Origin: Thiothrix subterranea
GTDB lineage: Bacteria > Pseudomonadota > Gammaproteobacteria > Thiotrichales > Thiotrichaceae
Assembly: GCF_030930995.1 (NCBI RefSeq)
Contig: NZ_CP133217.1
Location: forward strand, 868,001 to 932,000
Direction: 5' to 3'
Length of the DNA stretch: 64,000 bases
A model generated the notes under the pieces. That model worked only from the letters and a program-made list of their open reading frames with translations, was not told the DNA's origin and searched no databases. This document shows, one piece after another, positions 9,308-19,530 of this stretch (positions are counted from its first letter, which is position 1; each line of letters begins with the position of its first letter). The translations under genes were made by a program, and so were the position numbers.

Positions 9308-11808
9308 CAGAAAACTCTTCACACCACTACATCCCGTATGTCGCTGTGCCGCTAGATCCATTATCCAATGATGCGGAAACCTTAGGCGATGATTTCCAGC
9401 GTTACCTTTCCTACCACTTGGGGCGTTTCCAAGGTTGCCAGCCGGTGTATTTGTATCAAGCATTGGCGTACACCTTGCGCGACCGTTTAATGGTGAACTG
9501 GCGCAAAACGTGGGGCGAATACCTGCAACCCGGTCGCCGCCGCGCTTACTACATGTCACTGGAATTTTTGATTGGGCGTTCGCTCGGCAATAACCTGCTG
9601 AATCTGGACATTTGCGAACCCACCAAAAGTGCCTTGTTGAACTATTGCACCACGATGGAAGAAGTATCCTCGCAAGAGCCGGATGCGGGCTTGGGCAATG
9701 GTGGTTTGGGGCGTTTGGCTGCGTGTTTTATGGACAGTTGCGCGACGCTGGGCTTGCCGGTGGTGGGTTACGGGATTCGCTACGAATACGGCATGTTCCG
9801 CCAGCACATTGAAAAAGGCTACCAAGTTGAAGATCCCGACCATTGGTTGCGCGACCCGAATCCGTGGGAAGTGGAACGTGCTGAATACAGCCAAAAAGTG
9901 CAATTTGGCGGTTACACCGAACATTTCTTGGATCACAGCGGCAAGCAGCGCGTGCGCTGGGTCGGTACGAATGACGTGCTCGCCGTGCCGTTTGATATGC
10001 CGATTTCGGGCTACAAAAACGACACCGTGAACACCTTGCGCTTGTGGAAAGCCACCGCGACCGATGAATTCAACCTCGACGAATTCAACGCAGGCAGTTA
10101 CACCGAAGCTGTCGAAGCGAAGAATCACGCCGAACACATTTCAATGGTGCTGTACCCTAATGACAGCAGCGAAAACGGTAAGGAATTGCGCTTACGCCAG
10201 CAATATTTCCTCGCTTCTGCCAGTTTGAAAGACGCGATTCGATTGTGGGAACGGCAGGGCAATCACGATTACAGCCAGTTTGCGGCTGAACATGTGTTCC
10301 AAATGAACGACACGCACCCGACGATTGCGGTCGCGGAATTAATGCGCATTTTGATGGATGACAAAGGCTTGGGCTGGGAAGAGGCGTGGGCAATTACGTC
10401 CAACTGCATGGCGTATACCAACCACACCTTGCTGCCGGAAGCTTTGGAACGTTGGGCAGTGCATTTGTTCGCCAAATTATTGCCACGTTTGCTGGAAATT
10501 ATCTACGAGATTAATGCGCGTTTCTTGCGTCAAGTCGCGATGAAATGGCCGGGCGATACCGAACGTCAGCGCCGTATGTCGATCATTGAAGAAGGTGGTT
10601 CGCAACAAGTACGCATGGCTTGGCTGGCGATTGTGGGCAGTTTCTCGGTGAACGGCGTGGCGGCGTTGCATTCGCAATTGCTGGTGGATGGGCTGTTCCA
10701 CGATTTCTACGAACTCTGGCCGGACAAATTCAATAATAAAACCAATGGTGTCACCCCACGGCGTTGGGTGGCACACGCTAACCCCGGCATGACCGCGCTA
10801 ATCAGCGAGCACATTGGTAAAGACTGGGTACGTGATTTGAGCCAATTGGAAAAGCTCAAGCCGCTGGCAGCCCCCGAATACACCGCGTTTCATGCGCAAT
10901 GGCAGGCGGTGAAATACGCCAACAAGCAGCGCTTAGCCGCATTGGTGAAAAAGGAATGCGGGGTAGATTTCAACCCGAATGCTTTGTTCGATGTGCAAGT
11001 GAAACGGATTCACGAATACAAACGCCAGTTACTGAATCTGCTGCATGTGGTGCATTTGTATCGCCGCATCAAACTCGGCAAATTGGATAACTGGGCGGAT
11101 CGTTGTGTGCTGATTGGCGGGAAAGCCGCGCCCGGTTACGCGATGGCAAAGCGCATTATCAAGCTCATCAACAGCGTGGCGGAAGTGGTCAATAACGACC
11201 CCGATGTGGATGGGCGCTTGAAAGTTGCCTTCATCCCCAACTATCGGGTGTCGAGCATGGAGATTATTGCGCCTGCCGCGAATTTGTCCGAACAAATTTC
11301 CACCGCAGGCAAGGAAGCATCCGGCACGGGCAATATGAAGTTCATGATGAACGGCGCATTGACCATCGGTACGTATGACGGCGCGAATATCGAAATTTTG
11401 GAAGCGGTCGGTGAGCCTAACTTCTTCCTATTCGGCTTACGGGCGGATGATGTGGAGGAGTTGCGCCACTGCTACCGCCCTTGGCATTACGTCGAGCAGG
11501 ATGAGGATTTGCACGGGGTGATTGAGCTGATTCGCTGTGGTCACTTCAATATGACCGAACCGGGTATTTTCGACATGGTGCTGGATGCGATCCTCAGCCC
11601 GCACGACCCGTGGATGACACTGGCAGATTTCCGCAGCTACGTGAATGCGCAGGAACAGGTATCGGTGGCCTGGCAAGATCAGGAACATTGGACGCGCATG
11701 AGTATTCTGAATACGGCGAGCAGCGGGTTCTTCTCCACTGACCGCACGATGGCGGAATATAACCGCGAGATTTGGAAGCTGAAGCCGGGGAATGGCAACG
11801 GGGATTAA
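9304..11808 (+). CDS. glgP: Glycogen/starch/alpha-glucan phosphorylase
   Basis: GT35 phosphorylase that releases glucose 1-phosphate from glycogen ends using pyridoxal phosphate. With the ATG at 9304 it has 834 residues, close to E. coli GlgP (815). [26 protein letters not shown] and the C-terminal [20 protein letters not shown], with the PLP-binding Lys679, are all present. An earlier in-frame ATG at 9208 lies inside glgA and adds an unconserved stretch, so I rejected it. Its 3' end overlaps the convergent ATPase gene by 4 bases. Confidence 0.96.
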   Translation: MTENSSHHYIPYVAVPLDPLSNDAETLGDDFQRYLSYHLGRFQGCQPVYLYQALAYTLRDRLMVNWRKTWGEYLQPGRRRAYYMSLEFLIGRSLGNNLLNLDICEPTKSALLNYCTTMEEVSSQEPDAGLGNGGLGRLAACFMDSCATLGLPVVGYGIRYEYGMFRQHIEKGYQVEDPDHWLRDPNPWEVERAEYSQKVQFGGYTEHFLDHSGKQRVRWVGTNDVLAVPFDMPISGYKNDTVNTLRLWKATATDEFNLDEFNAGSYTEAVEAKNHAEHISMVLYPNDSSENGKELRLRQQYFLASASLKDAIRLWERQGNHDYSQFAAEHVFQMNDTHPTIAVAELMRILMDDKGLGWEEAWAITSNCMAYTNHTLLPEALERWAVHLFAKLLPRLLEIIYEINARFLRQVAMKWPGDTERQRRMSIIEEGGSQQVRMAWLAIVGSFSVNGVAALHSQLLVDGLFHDFYELWPDKFNNKTNGVTPRRWVAHANPGMTALISEHIGKDWVRDLSQLEKLKPLAAPEYTAFHAQWQAVKYANKQRLAALVKKECGVDFNPNALFDVQVKRIHEYKRQLLNLLHVVHLYRRIKLGKLDNWADRCVLIGGKAAPGYAMAKRIIKLINSVAEVVNNDPDVDGRLKVAFIPNYRVSSMEIIAPAANLSEQISTAGKEASGTGNMKFMMNGALTIGTYDGANIEILEAVGEPNFFLFGLRADDVEELRHCYRPWHYVEQDEDLHGVIELIRCGHFNMTEPGIFDMVLDAILSPHDPWMTLADFRSYVNAQEQVSVAWQDQEHWTRMSILNTASSGFFSTDRTMAEYNREIWKLKPGNGNGD

Positions 11809-12941
11809 TCCTTGTTACTCCAACCCGTTTCGGCAAAGTACCGAAACGGGTTAGTCACACGAATACCATCCTTGTCATACGGCTTATCCAACGTGGCGAC
11901 AATTTGCGTCGCCCGCTTGGGTTTTAAGCGTTCAGTGAAATAACGCAGCGAGGGTGAAATGCCATCATCGCTGTACTTTACTTCAATCAACTCTTCCAAC
12001 ACCCCATCCTGCAAAATGGCAAAGTCCACCTCATGCCCCTCTTTATCGCGTATGTAGCGGAGTTCGCAGCGATAACCTTCATAATCTTCCCGATAATGCA
12101 GCCGCTTGAGCAGGGTAGTCGCGATTAGGTTTTCAAAACGTGCCCCTTGCTCATCCACCACATCCGCATTATCAAAGAAATACACTTTGGGTGGTTTCAA
12201 AATAGCCCGCGCCACATCACGCGCATAAGGCATTACCCGAAAAACGACATACATGCGTTCCAGTGATTCCAACCATGATTGGGCGGTTTGCGGGGCAACC
12301 TGAATGTCTTGTGCCAAATTCGAGATTACCACCATGCCACCGACTCGTGTGCGTAACAAATCCAGCAGCAGACGTAATGCCTGAATATTGCGGATGCTTT
12401 CGAGGTCGCGGATGTCTTCTTGCAATACTTTGTCAAAACGTTCTTTACGCCAGCGGCGGCTCTCACGCAAATCATTAGTAAGAAACGGTTCTGGGAAACC
12501 GCCCAGCGTCATCAAGCGTTGAAACCCGTCCTGTGGCGTTACACCAGCGGGCATTTCATCCAAGGTAAACGGGTGCAACCGCCAGTAATGGTAACGCCCT
12601 AACAGCGAATCGCCACCTTGCCGATACACATCCAACCGCGCTGAACCCGTAACCAGAATGTGATGCTGTTGACCTGCCACGTCATACAAGCCTTTGACCC
12701 AGCTTTTCCACTGCGGGTATTTGTGCAGTTCATCGAAAATCAATAATTGATCGTCACGACTCCACTTTTTTTGCAAGATAGCTTGCCGATCGTCGTCATA
12801 ATCCCAATTCAAATAACGCCCTGACGCACTTTCAGCGAGTATCTCACGCGCCAGCGTGGTTTTACCGACTTGTCGGGGGCCACCGATGAAGACCATCTTC
12901 TTTTGCAGGTCTTGTTGTATGGGAAGTTTGATGTAACGCAT
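11805..12941 (-). CDS. AAA ATPase with DUF4143 C-terminal domain
   Basis: A 378-residue protein of the widespread P-loop ATPase plus DUF4143 family. The Walker A is GGPRQVGKTT near residue 20, Walker B is LLIFDEL, and LVTGSARLDVYR is the sensor region. The C-terminal part carries HEVDFAI...EELIEVKY, an E-x-D...E-x-K pattern reminiscent of PD-(D/E)XK nucleases. The cellular role of the family is not established. The gene converges on glgP and has its own AT-rich promoter with repeats. A second member is at 52215-53459. An ATP-dependent DNA-related or toxin-antitoxin-like role is only a guess. Confidence 0.85.
   Translation of the reverse strand: MRYIKLPIQQDLQKKMVFIGGPRQVGKTTLAREILAESASGRYLNWDYDDDRQAILQKKWSRDDQLLIFDELHKYPQWKSWVKGLYDVAGQQHHILVTGSARLDVYRQGGDSLLGRYHYWRLHPFTLDEMPAGVTPQDGFQRLMTLGGFPEPFLTNDLRESRRWRKERFDKVLQEDIRDLESIRNIQALRLLLDLLRTRVGGMVVISNLAQDIQVAPQTAQSWLESLERMYVVFRVMPYARDVARAILKPPKVYFFDNADVVDEQGARFENLIATTLLKRLHYREDYEGYRCELRYIRDKEGHEVDFAILQDGVLEELIEVKYSDDGISPSLRYFTERLKPKRATQIVATLDKPYDKDGIRVTNPFRYFAETGWSNKD
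11822..11852. repeat. Perfect 12-bp inverted repeat at convergent gene ends
   Basis: AACCCGTTTCGG (11822-11833) and CCGAAACGGGTT (11841-11852) flank a 7-base loop. It lies 14 bases beyond the glgP stop, inside the last codons of the convergent ATPase. There is no T-run on either side, so it is not a standard intrinsic terminator, but it can form a strong hairpin in transcripts from either strand. Confidence 0.6.
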
Positions 12942-13008
12942 TCGACTATAATAGAGCCTACTTTAAAATGGTCAAGTCTATTTTTAAGTACGCTTTAAAA
13001 TAGTCAGG
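12942..13008 (-). promoter_or_regulatory. Promoter and operator-like repeats of the DUF4143 ATPase gene
   Basis: On the minus strand a -35 TTGACC (12970-12975) and a -10 TATTAT (12948-12953) are separated by 16 bases. The -10 ends only 6 bases before the ATG, so transcription may start at or next to the start codon. CTTTAAAAT occurs at 12961 and again at 12993 as direct repeats. CTATTTTTAAG (12978-12988) and CTTTAAAATAG (12993-13003) form an imperfect palindrome just upstream of the -35. The layout suggests autoregulation. Confidence 0.55.
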
Positions 13009-13014
13009 TTGTGC

Positions 13015-13953
13015 TTAATCCCGCCGCAACGCTTTCGGCAATACAAACGACACGTTTTCGGTGATGCCCGAATCCTGCACGCGCACCGTCGCCCCGTGCG
13101 CTTGCAGGTGGGCAATCACGCCTTCCACCAGTACTTCGGGGGCAGATGCGCCAGCGGTCACGCCGACGTTACGCTTGCCCTCCAGCCATTCGGCACGGAT
13201 GTCTTCCGCACCATCAATCAAGTAAGCGGGTGTGCCGCGCTTTTCGGCAATTTCACGCAAGCGGTTGGAATTAGAACTGTTGGGCGAACCGACCACTAGA
13301 ATCATATCGCTTTCATCCGCGAGCTTTTTTAGCGCATCCTGACGGTTTTGGGTGGCGTAGCAAATGTCGTCTTTTTTCGGGCCAATGATCGCCGGAAACT
13401 TGCTGCGTAAAGCATCAATGACGATGGAAGCATCATCCACGGATAGCGTGGTTTGGGTGACGAATGCTAGCTTTGCGGGGTTACTCACCACCAGTTCTGC
13501 CACTTCCTGCGGGGAATCGACGCGGTAGACTGCGCCCCCGAATGCGGTGTCGTATTGCCCCATCGTACCTTCGACTTCGGGGTGATTTTTGTGACCGATG
13601 AGAATGGTTTCACGCCCTTCGCGGCTGTAACGCATCACTTCAATATGCACTTTCGTGACCAGCGGACAGGTGGCATCGAACACTTTCAAGCCACGGCGTT
13701 TGGCTTCTTGTTGTACCGCGAGGGATACGCCGTGGGCGCTGAAAATGACGGTGGCATCATCCGGCACTTCGTCGAGTTCTTGCACGAAAATCGCGCCTTT
13801 TTCCCGTAAGTTGTTCACCACAAAGCGGTTATGCACGACTTCGTGACGCACGTAGATGGGTGCGCCGAGGATTTCCAAGGCGCGGTCGACGATTTCGATA
13901 GCGCGGTCAACACCGGCACAAAAGCCGCGTGGGTTGGCGAGAATGGCTTGCAT
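13015..13953 (-). CDS. ispH: 4-hydroxy-3-methylbut-2-enyl diphosphate reductase
   Basis: Iron-sulfur enzyme of the last step of the MEP isoprenoid pathway, giving IPP and DMAPP. It is 312 residues long, as in E. coli (316). The first cluster cysteine is C12 in [22 protein letters not shown], the second cysteine in [12 protein letters not shown] and the third in [13 protein letters not shown] are in place, and [10 protein letters not shown] is the substrate motif. It is transcribed divergently from pyrB and stands alone. Confidence 0.96.
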   Translation of the reverse strand: MQAILANPRGFCAGVDRAIEIVDRALEILGAPIYVRHEVVHNRFVVNNLREKGAIFVQELDEVPDDATVIFSAHGVSLAVQQEAKRRGLKVFDATCPLVTKVHIEVMRYSREGRETILIGHKNHPEVEGTMGQYDTAFGGAVYRVDSPQEVAELVVSNPAKLAFVTQTTLSVDDASIVIDALRSKFPAIIGPKKDDICYATQNRQDALKKLADESDMILVVGSPNSSNSNRLREIAEKRGTPAYLIDGAEDIRAEWLEGKRNVGVTAGASAPEVLVEGVIAHLQAHGATVRVQDSGITENVSFVLPKALRRD

Positions 13954-14069
13954 GAAGGGATTCCCTCAGTCGTTTGTTACAGGAAAACTAAGCTACGCTA
14001 TTCGCTTTACCATCGCAACCTTGTAAGATACGCGCACCTTTAGTGTTCAAAATAAAAGCGAGTGCATCC

Positions 14070-15065
14070 ATGCTCCACGCTCACCTTTCCCCAGGGCCGC
14101 TACCGTCGCGTATGCAATTGACCAAAGACGGCAAGTTGAAACACTTTCTGACTATCGAAGGTTTGCCGCCGCTATTGTTGGAAGAGATCCTTGACCGCGC
14201 CGAACAATTCGTCACATTGCCGAATAAACAGCAGAAAAAAGCCCCACTGCTGCGCGGCAAAACGGTCATGAACCTGTTTTTCGAGAACTCCACCCGTACC
14301 CGCGTGACCTTTGAAATCGCCGCGCAACGGCTGGGTGCGGATGTCACCAACCTCGATATTCGCACCTCGTCCGCCTCCAAGGGTGAAACCTTGCTGGATA
14401 CAGTGCGCAATCTGGAAGCGATGAACGCCGATATGTTCGTGGTGCGCCATGAACACGCGGGCGCGGCGCATTTCATTGCCCGTTACTGCGCCCCGCACAT
14501 CAGCGTGCTGAACGCGGGGGATGGGCGGCATTCGCACCCCACCCAAGCCATGTTGGACATGTTCACCATTCGCCAAAAAAAGGGCAGTTTCCAGCCGTTG
14601 AAAGTGGCGATTGTGGGCGATGTGCTGCATTCGCGGGTAGCACGTTCGCAAATCCACGCCCTAACCACGTTGGCAACCGGCGAAGTGCGCGTGGTTGCCC
14701 CCAAAACGCTTGTGCCTGCGGGCATTGAGAAAATGGGCGTGAACGTATTCCACCACATGGAAGAAGGCATTGAGGATGTGGATGTGGTGATTATGCTGCG
14801 CCTGCAACGCGAACGGATGCAGACCGCTTTACTGCCCTCCGAACGTGAATTTTTCAAACTCTACGGCTTGACCGAAGCCCGTCTGAAACACGCTAAGCCC
14901 GACGCGATTGTGATGCACCCCGGCCCGATTAATCGCGGCGTGGAAATTGATTCGCGGGTTGCCGATGGAATTCAGTCGGTGATTTTGGAACAAGTCACCA
15001 ACGGCATTGCGGTGCGCATGGCGGTGATGTCGATGATTATGGGGCCACAAGGGGGTGCGGCATGA
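14070..15065 (+). CDS. pyrB: Aspartate carbamoyltransferase catalytic subunit
   Basis: Condenses aspartate and carbamoyl phosphate in pyrimidine synthesis. The carbamoyl-phosphate motif [13 protein letters not shown] is intact, as are HPTQAMLD and the aspartate-loop region RLQRERM. I chose the ATG at 14070, giving 331 residues like Pseudomonas PyrB (334); a GTG at 14043 and an ATG at 14112 are alternatives. It ends in an ATGA overlap with a dihydroorotase homologue. No pyrI follows, which fits the class A ATCase type that complexes with a dihydroorotase-like partner. Confidence 0.95.
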   Translation: MLHAHLSPGPLPSRMQLTKDGKLKHFLTIEGLPPLLLEEILDRAEQFVTLPNKQQKKAPLLRGKTVMNLFFENSTRTRVTFEIAAQRLGADVTNLDIRTSSASKGETLLDTVRNLEAMNADMFVVRHEHAGAAHFIARYCAPHISVLNAGDGRHSHPTQAMLDMFTIRQKKGSFQPLKVAIVGDVLHSRVARSQIHALTTLATGEVRVVAPKTLVPAGIEKMGVNVFHHMEEGIEDVDVVIMLRLQRERMQTALLPSEREFFKLYGLTEARLKHAKPDAIVMHPGPINRGVEIDSRVADGIQSVILEQVTNGIAVRMAVMSMIMGPQGGAA

Positions 15066-16336
15066 GTTTGTTGATACGCAACGCACGGGTAGTTGACCCC
15101 GCCAGCGGCTTGGATGGGCAGCGCACGTTGTTGATTGACGGCGGGCGGATTGCGGCGATTGCCGAAACGTCCGCCGCGTTTGTTGCTGATGAGGAAATCA
15201 ATGCCAAGGGGTTGTGGGTATTTCCCGGTGCAATTGATTTGTCCGCGTGGCTACGTGAGCCGGGGTTGGATCAGAAAGCGACGTTGGCAAGTGAAACCTT
15301 CGCTGCTGCCACCAGTGGCATTACTACCCTGTGTTACCAGCCGGAACCGCGTGCCAGCTTTGACAATGCCGCGCAGGTGAAGCTGATTTACGATCTGAAT
15401 CGCCGTTCGCAATACGCTAATGTCGAAGTATTGGGCAATTTGACCCAAGGGCTGAAAGGCGAACAACTGAGCAATATGGCGAGTCTGAAACGCGCCGGTT
15501 GCGTGGGGGTGAGCAATGGGCTGCAACCGTTTCATAGCTTGCAAACCTTGCGGCGGGCGATGGAGTATGCCGCCACGCACGACCTCACGGTGTTCATTTA
15601 CCCCTTGGAACACGCGCTGGCAGCAGGTGGGTATATGCACGAAGGTGAAGTGTCGGCACGCTTAGGGTTGCCCGCGATTCCTTCGGCGGCGGAAACCGTG
15701 GCGGTGGCGCAAACCTTGGCACTTGCCAGCCATACGGGGGCAAAGGTGCATTTTTGCCGCTTATCGGCGCGTTTGAGCGTGCGCTTGATCCGCCAAGCCA
15801 AGGCAAGCGACCTTGAGATTACCGCCGATGTCGCCGCGCACCAGTTGTTTTTGACCGATCGCGATGTCAGCGATTTCAACCCGTTGTGCCATGTGATGCC
15901 GCCGTTACGCTCTACCCGCGATTTGGAGGCACTGCGTGAAGGGCTGGCAGACGGCACGATTGATGCGATTTGTTCCGACCATCAGCCGCACGAAGTCGAT
16001 GCCAAACTTGCGCCATTTCAGCAAACCGAACCGGGGATTTCGGCGCTGGAAACCTTGTTGCCGCTGACTTTGCGACTGGTGGAGGATGGCGTATTGAGCT
16101 TGTCGGAGGCTTTGCGCAAAGTGACGATTGCGCCCGCCAGCATTATTGGCAGCGAAGCGGGGGAAATCAGCGTGGGCGCTCCAGCGGATTTGGTGTTGTT
16201 TGACCCGGCTGCGTTGTGGGAGCTGGATTTGAACCACATGCATAGCAGCGGGCAGAATTCGCCGTTTGGGGGCTGGAATTTTAATGGTGCGGTGAAACGC
16301 ACGTTATTGGCAGGGAAGACTGTTTTTAGTGCGTAA
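15062..16336 (+). CDS. pyrC': Inactive dihydroorotase homologue (PyrC'-type ATCase partner)
   Basis: A 424-residue amidohydrolase of the dihydroorotase family. At the first metal site the expected DLHxHLREPG reads [10 protein letters not shown] (residues 59-68), so both His ligands are replaced by Ser61 and Trp63. The later CSDHQPHE motif is kept. In Pseudomonas a similar non-catalytic PyrC' is needed to assemble the PyrB dodecamer, and the ATGA overlap with pyrB supports the same structural role here. A true PyrC must be encoded elsewhere. It is often annotated simply as dihydroorotase. Confidence 0.88.
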   Translation: MSLLIRNARVVDPASGLDGQRTLLIDGGRIAAIAETSAAFVADEEINAKGLWVFPGAIDLSAWLREPGLDQKATLASETFAAATSGITTLCYQPEPRASFDNAAQVKLIYDLNRRSQYANVEVLGNLTQGLKGEQLSNMASLKRAGCVGVSNGLQPFHSLQTLRRAMEYAATHDLTVFIYPLEHALAAGGYMHEGEVSARLGLPAIPSAAETVAVAQTLALASHTGAKVHFCRLSARLSVRLIRQAKASDLEITADVAAHQLFLTDRDVSDFNPLCHVMPPLRSTRDLEALREGLADGTIDAICSDHQPHEVDAKLAPFQQTEPGISALETLLPLTLRLVEDGVLSLSEALRKVTIAPASIIGSEAGEISVGAPADLVLFDPAALWELDLNHMHSSGQNSPFGGWNFNGAVKRTLLAGKTVFSA

Positions 16337-16482
16337 GTGAATAAGCGGCATATTTTTCACAACAAATGGTCGATTTCGCACTAGAATTAAGTGATAGAAA
16401 CCTGCGCCCGTGTCTAACTTTGTAGGTAGATTTTGGTCTATCAGATAATACGACAGGCGAATAACATTTGGGGAACGACACC
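16337..16482 (+). other. Spacer upstream of the 516-residue gene
   Basis: An AT-rich 146-base gap. A possible weak promoter is TTGTAG near 16418 with GATAAT near 16443, about 18 bases apart. A clear GGGGA Shine-Dalgarno precedes the ATG at 16483. No terminator for the pyr operon was recognised. Confidence 0.3.
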
Positions 16483-18033
16483 ATGCCACAAACCACCGCT
16501 GCGGATAACCGCGCCATTGTCAAAGCCAAAATTCAGGAAATGAATAATTTGGCAAAAGACGCTGATACCAAAATGCGCGAAGCGTTGCAAGCCCGCAATC
16601 AAGCTTCCGCCAACCTGTGGCGCGAGCGGCGTGATAATTACAACGCCGAATCCAAGCGCCTCACCGATTGGCTGAATGCGCCGCCCGTTGTAGCGCCTAG
16701 CATGACGCCCGAAGAAATCCGCAAGCGCCTCAATGAGTTGCCTTATAAAATCCAATACGCCAATAAAATGCTGACGGAATACCAACGGGTTAATAATGCA
16801 GCAAAAATCAACGAATGGGCGCGAGAATTGCAAAACCTCGAAGCCGAACAAACCCGCTTGCTGGCAATGAACGTGGGGGCTGCACCCGTACCTACTACGC
16901 CAGCAAGACCTGTTCCCGCTCCAGTACCTATTCCACCTGCACCAACGCCCGCACCTACGCCACCGGCATCCAGTGGGAATGATTTCATTATCACCGTGGC
17001 AGATACGTTTAACACCAGTGGCAACCAAGATTACGCGCATAACGCCATTCTCAAAGAATTGCTGGAAGGTAAATACAGCGCTGCTAAGATTCCGGCCACT
17101 GACAGCAAAGCCGCTGCTTACAAGATTATTCGCGACAATAATAGCGCTCCATTGTATTGGATTCGCAATCAAACCCAAGCGCAAGACTTATACAACCGCT
17201 TGCCGCTGATCAGCGATGCCGAAAAACGCCGTTTCCCGCGTCTCAATTTGAATGGGCGACGCATGGGGCAGGCATTTTTTATTCGCGATTTTATGCAAAT
17301 CAACAGCCAAGGCAATTTGACGATTGGCGATTTGGTCGCGGTGGATGACACGGTATATTCCAGTTTTGCTCAAGATTTTGACAAGCTGGTGAACAATATC
17401 AATGCCTATCAGCAACAGCGCGGGCGCACGCACCGTGTCTTCCCGTTTTTACGCATGGCACACCGCGATGCGTTTCAATTGATTCCTGACCGTACAGCGG
17501 ATGGAATTGACCGTTTTGGTGGCGCAGTCATGAGCAATGTCAGCGTTTCCGGTAATCTGCTGTATTCCGATGGGGCATTGCAAGGCATCTTTGCCAGTGA
17601 TGGCGCGTTTCGCAATTTGCACATCCGCAATAATCATTTGCAGATCGGTGGGCAACACACGATTTCGATTAACGGCATGTTAAGCGGGTCTATCATGGGC
17701 AATACGGATATTCAGAACCAGCCACTGGCAGCCGACAAGATTGCGTTGTATCCTTTGCGACTCGGTGGTGGTGCTAATATTTACGTCATTGGCTTCAAGA
17801 ATAAGTCATCACTTAGCCCAACCGATGGTCGCTATTATCAGTACGACGTGATTTTAGGCGTGCCGCCCGCGTGCGATTTCCGGCGGCAGGTGCAAGCGCG
17901 GGGGCGCTGTTACCGTGAGGTGGATATGCTGGAATTGCATACCCTACTCAAGCGGCAAAACCCACAAACGCCCGCTCAATGGCAGGCGCTGATGGATACT
18001 TTGGTACAACAGGGCTTTGCGCAAGCTGCCTAA
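16483..18033 (+). CDS. Hypothetical protein: coiled coil, Pro-rich linker and possible beta-helix
   Basis: I do not recognise this 516-residue protein. The first 140 residues are charged and helical, likely coiled coil. A Pro/Ala/Val-rich linker spans roughly residues 140-165. The rest looks globular, and around residues 345-420 short Gly/Asn-rich beta segments (SVSGNLLYSDGALQG and similar) suggest a parallel beta-helix. No signal peptide or membrane span is evident. It has a good Shine-Dalgarno and is followed after 32 bases by a secreted protein gene, so the two may form a small operon. A TTG at 16468 is a less likely start. Confidence 0.6.
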   Translation: MPQTTAADNRAIVKAKIQEMNNLAKDADTKMREALQARNQASANLWRERRDNYNAESKRLTDWLNAPPVVAPSMTPEEIRKRLNELPYKIQYANKMLTEYQRVNNAAKINEWARELQNLEAEQTRLLAMNVGAAPVPTTPARPVPAPVPIPPAPTPAPTPPASSGNDFIITVADTFNTSGNQDYAHNAILKELLEGKYSAAKIPATDSKAAAYKIIRDNNSAPLYWIRNQTQAQDLYNRLPLISDAEKRRFPRLNLNGRRMGQAFFIRDFMQINSQGNLTIGDLVAVDDTVYSSFAQDFDKLVNNINAYQQQRGRTHRVFPFLRMAHRDAFQLIPDRTADGIDRFGGAVMSNVSVSGNLLYSDGALQGIFASDGAFRNLHIRNNHLQIGGQHTISINGMLSGSIMGNTDIQNQPLAADKIALYPLRLGGGANIYVIGFKNKSSLSPTDGRYYQYDVILGVPPACDFRRQVQARGRCYREVDMLELHTLLKRQNPQTPAQWQALMDTLVQQGFAQAA

Positions 18034-18065
18034 TCACAGGATTATCACGGAGGATAACCAACCCA

Positions 18066-18890
18066 ATGGTGTACAACACAACAATCTTAAGCCGCTTATT
18101 GCTTGTTATCGGCTGCTGTTTGAGCGCTGCCAGCAGCGCCGCTCCCGATGAACCGGCAGTCAAGCTGAGTAATAATTGGTACAAAGCGGCCTTTGACACC
18201 CGTTTCCCACCAGCCATGCCCGCGTTGCCTGCGGCGAATGGGTGGGTGGTGTTGTACAAAAACAAAGCCGACTTAATGGGGGAGCAATACGATGATGTGT
18301 TCCGCCCCGTAAGCTCGGCCTTGAACGCGGCTTTATCAGCCGATAGCACCGTGAACCCGTTCCGCAAGCGTTACCCGGCTTTCTATACCCCCGCCAATAA
18401 CCGCAAGCGTTTGGATTGCCCAGTGCTGGGGGTTCCCTTTGAACTGGATGATAAGCCCACCACACAGGAATGGGTGATCGCGTTTTCCGCCAGGCAATGC
18501 TTGAGTGATGACGAAAGCGCCAAGCTGCGCCAAGGCGATACCGAACCGCATCAGTGGGTGTTGCAAAAAGCCGCTAACGGTAAGTATCGCGTTTTGGCAG
18601 AAGGCGATGGCAGTTTGCACGTACTGAATCACCAAAAGGAACAAGGGTACAAAGAAATTCGCACCCGCTTAGTGCTCAAACGCGCGTTTCCCAACGATGA
18701 ATTGCAATGTGGTGGGGCAGAATTTACGTGGCGCTACCGCAATCAAGGTTATTACCTCGCGGCGACTGAAATCATGGCGCAAGATTGCCAGCCGCTGTAT
18801 TTCCCAGAACTCACCGATGAAGCTTGGCAACAGGCGTATAACGAATACGCTCGCCGCGCCAAAGTATTGGTAGACCAATGGGTGAAATAA
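18066..18890 (+). CDS. Secreted hypothetical protein
   Basis: A 274-residue protein with a clear N-terminal signal peptide: a hydrophobic core (LSRLLLVIGCCLSAA) followed by an Ala-Ser-rich cleavage region near residue 25. The mature part contains several cysteines (for example in LDCPV, ARQCLSD, LQCGGAEFTW and AQDCQPLYF) that could form disulfides in the periplasm. No known domain was recognised. GGAGG lies about a dozen bases before the ATG. It probably belongs with the preceding 516-residue gene. Confidence 0.6.
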   Translation: MVYNTTILSRLLLVIGCCLSAASSAAPDEPAVKLSNNWYKAAFDTRFPPAMPALPAANGWVVLYKNKADLMGEQYDDVFRPVSSALNAALSADSTVNPFRKRYPAFYTPANNRKRLDCPVLGVPFELDDKPTTQEWVIAFSARQCLSDDESAKLRQGDTEPHQWVLQKAANGKYRVLAEGDGSLHVLNHQKEQGYKEIRTRLVLKRAFPNDELQCGGAEFTWRYRNQGYYLAATEIMAQDCQPLYFPELTDEAWQQAYNEYARRAKVLVDQWVK

Positions 18891-18897
18891 ATTAGCG

Positions 18898-19503
18898 CTA
18901 CAAGTCAATGCCCGGTTGCGCTTTAATGCCGTCGCGGTAAGCGTGTTTCACATCGGTAATGTCCGACACGGTGTCGGCGAAATCGCGTAAGGTCTCGCTG
19001 GCGGCTCGCCCTGTAACCACTACGTGTTGCATGGGCGGGCGAGCGCCGATGGTATCCAGCACCTGATCCGCATCCAGATAGCCGTAATTGAGCAAATACG
19101 TCAGCTCATCCAATACCACCAAATCGTAACTGGCGTCGGTCAACATGGCTTGCGCCACTGCCCAGCCGCGTTCCGAGGTCGCAATGTCTTGTTCGCGGTT
19201 TTGGGTTTCCCAGGTAAAACCGTCGCCCAATACGTGCCATTCGCAGCGGGCTTGCTTGCCAAAAAACGCCTCTTCGCCGGTGTCGGTACGGCTTTTGAGG
19301 AATTGGCAGACGCCAACTTTCATGCCATGCCCCAAGGAGCGCCCCACCATGCCGAATGCGGAGCTGGATTTGCCTTTGCCATTGCCGGTCAACACCAGTA
19401 ACAAGCCTTTTTCTTGGTCAGCATTGGCGATGTTGGCGTCGATAATGGCTTTTTTGCGTGCCATGCGCAGTTGGTGGCGGGTGTTTTTATCCGTGTCAGT
19501 CAT
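18898..19503 (-). CDS. cobO: Cob(I)alamin adenosyltransferase, BtuR/CobO type
   Basis: Transfers the adenosyl group of ATP to cob(I)alamin to make coenzyme B12. The protein has 201 residues from the ATG at 19503; a TTG at 19521 would add six. The P-loop TGNGKGKSS begins at residue 39, and VVLDELTYLLNYGYL and VVTGRAASETL are family blocks. No other corrin genes are visible, so it likely serves salvage. It follows dusC and a probable cobalamin transporter on the same strand. Confidence 0.93.
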   Translation of the reverse strand: MTDTDKNTRHQLRMARKKAIIDANIANADQEKGLLLVLTGNGKGKSSSAFGMVGRSLGHGMKVGVCQFLKSRTDTGEEAFFGKQARCEWHVLGDGFTWETQNREQDIATSERGWAVAQAMLTDASYDLVVLDELTYLLNYGYLDADQVLDTIGARPPMQHVVVTGRAASETLRDFADTVSDITDVKHAYRDGIKAQPGIDL

Positions 19504-19530
19504 CGGTTCGTCTCGGTTCAAAGGGGGAAG

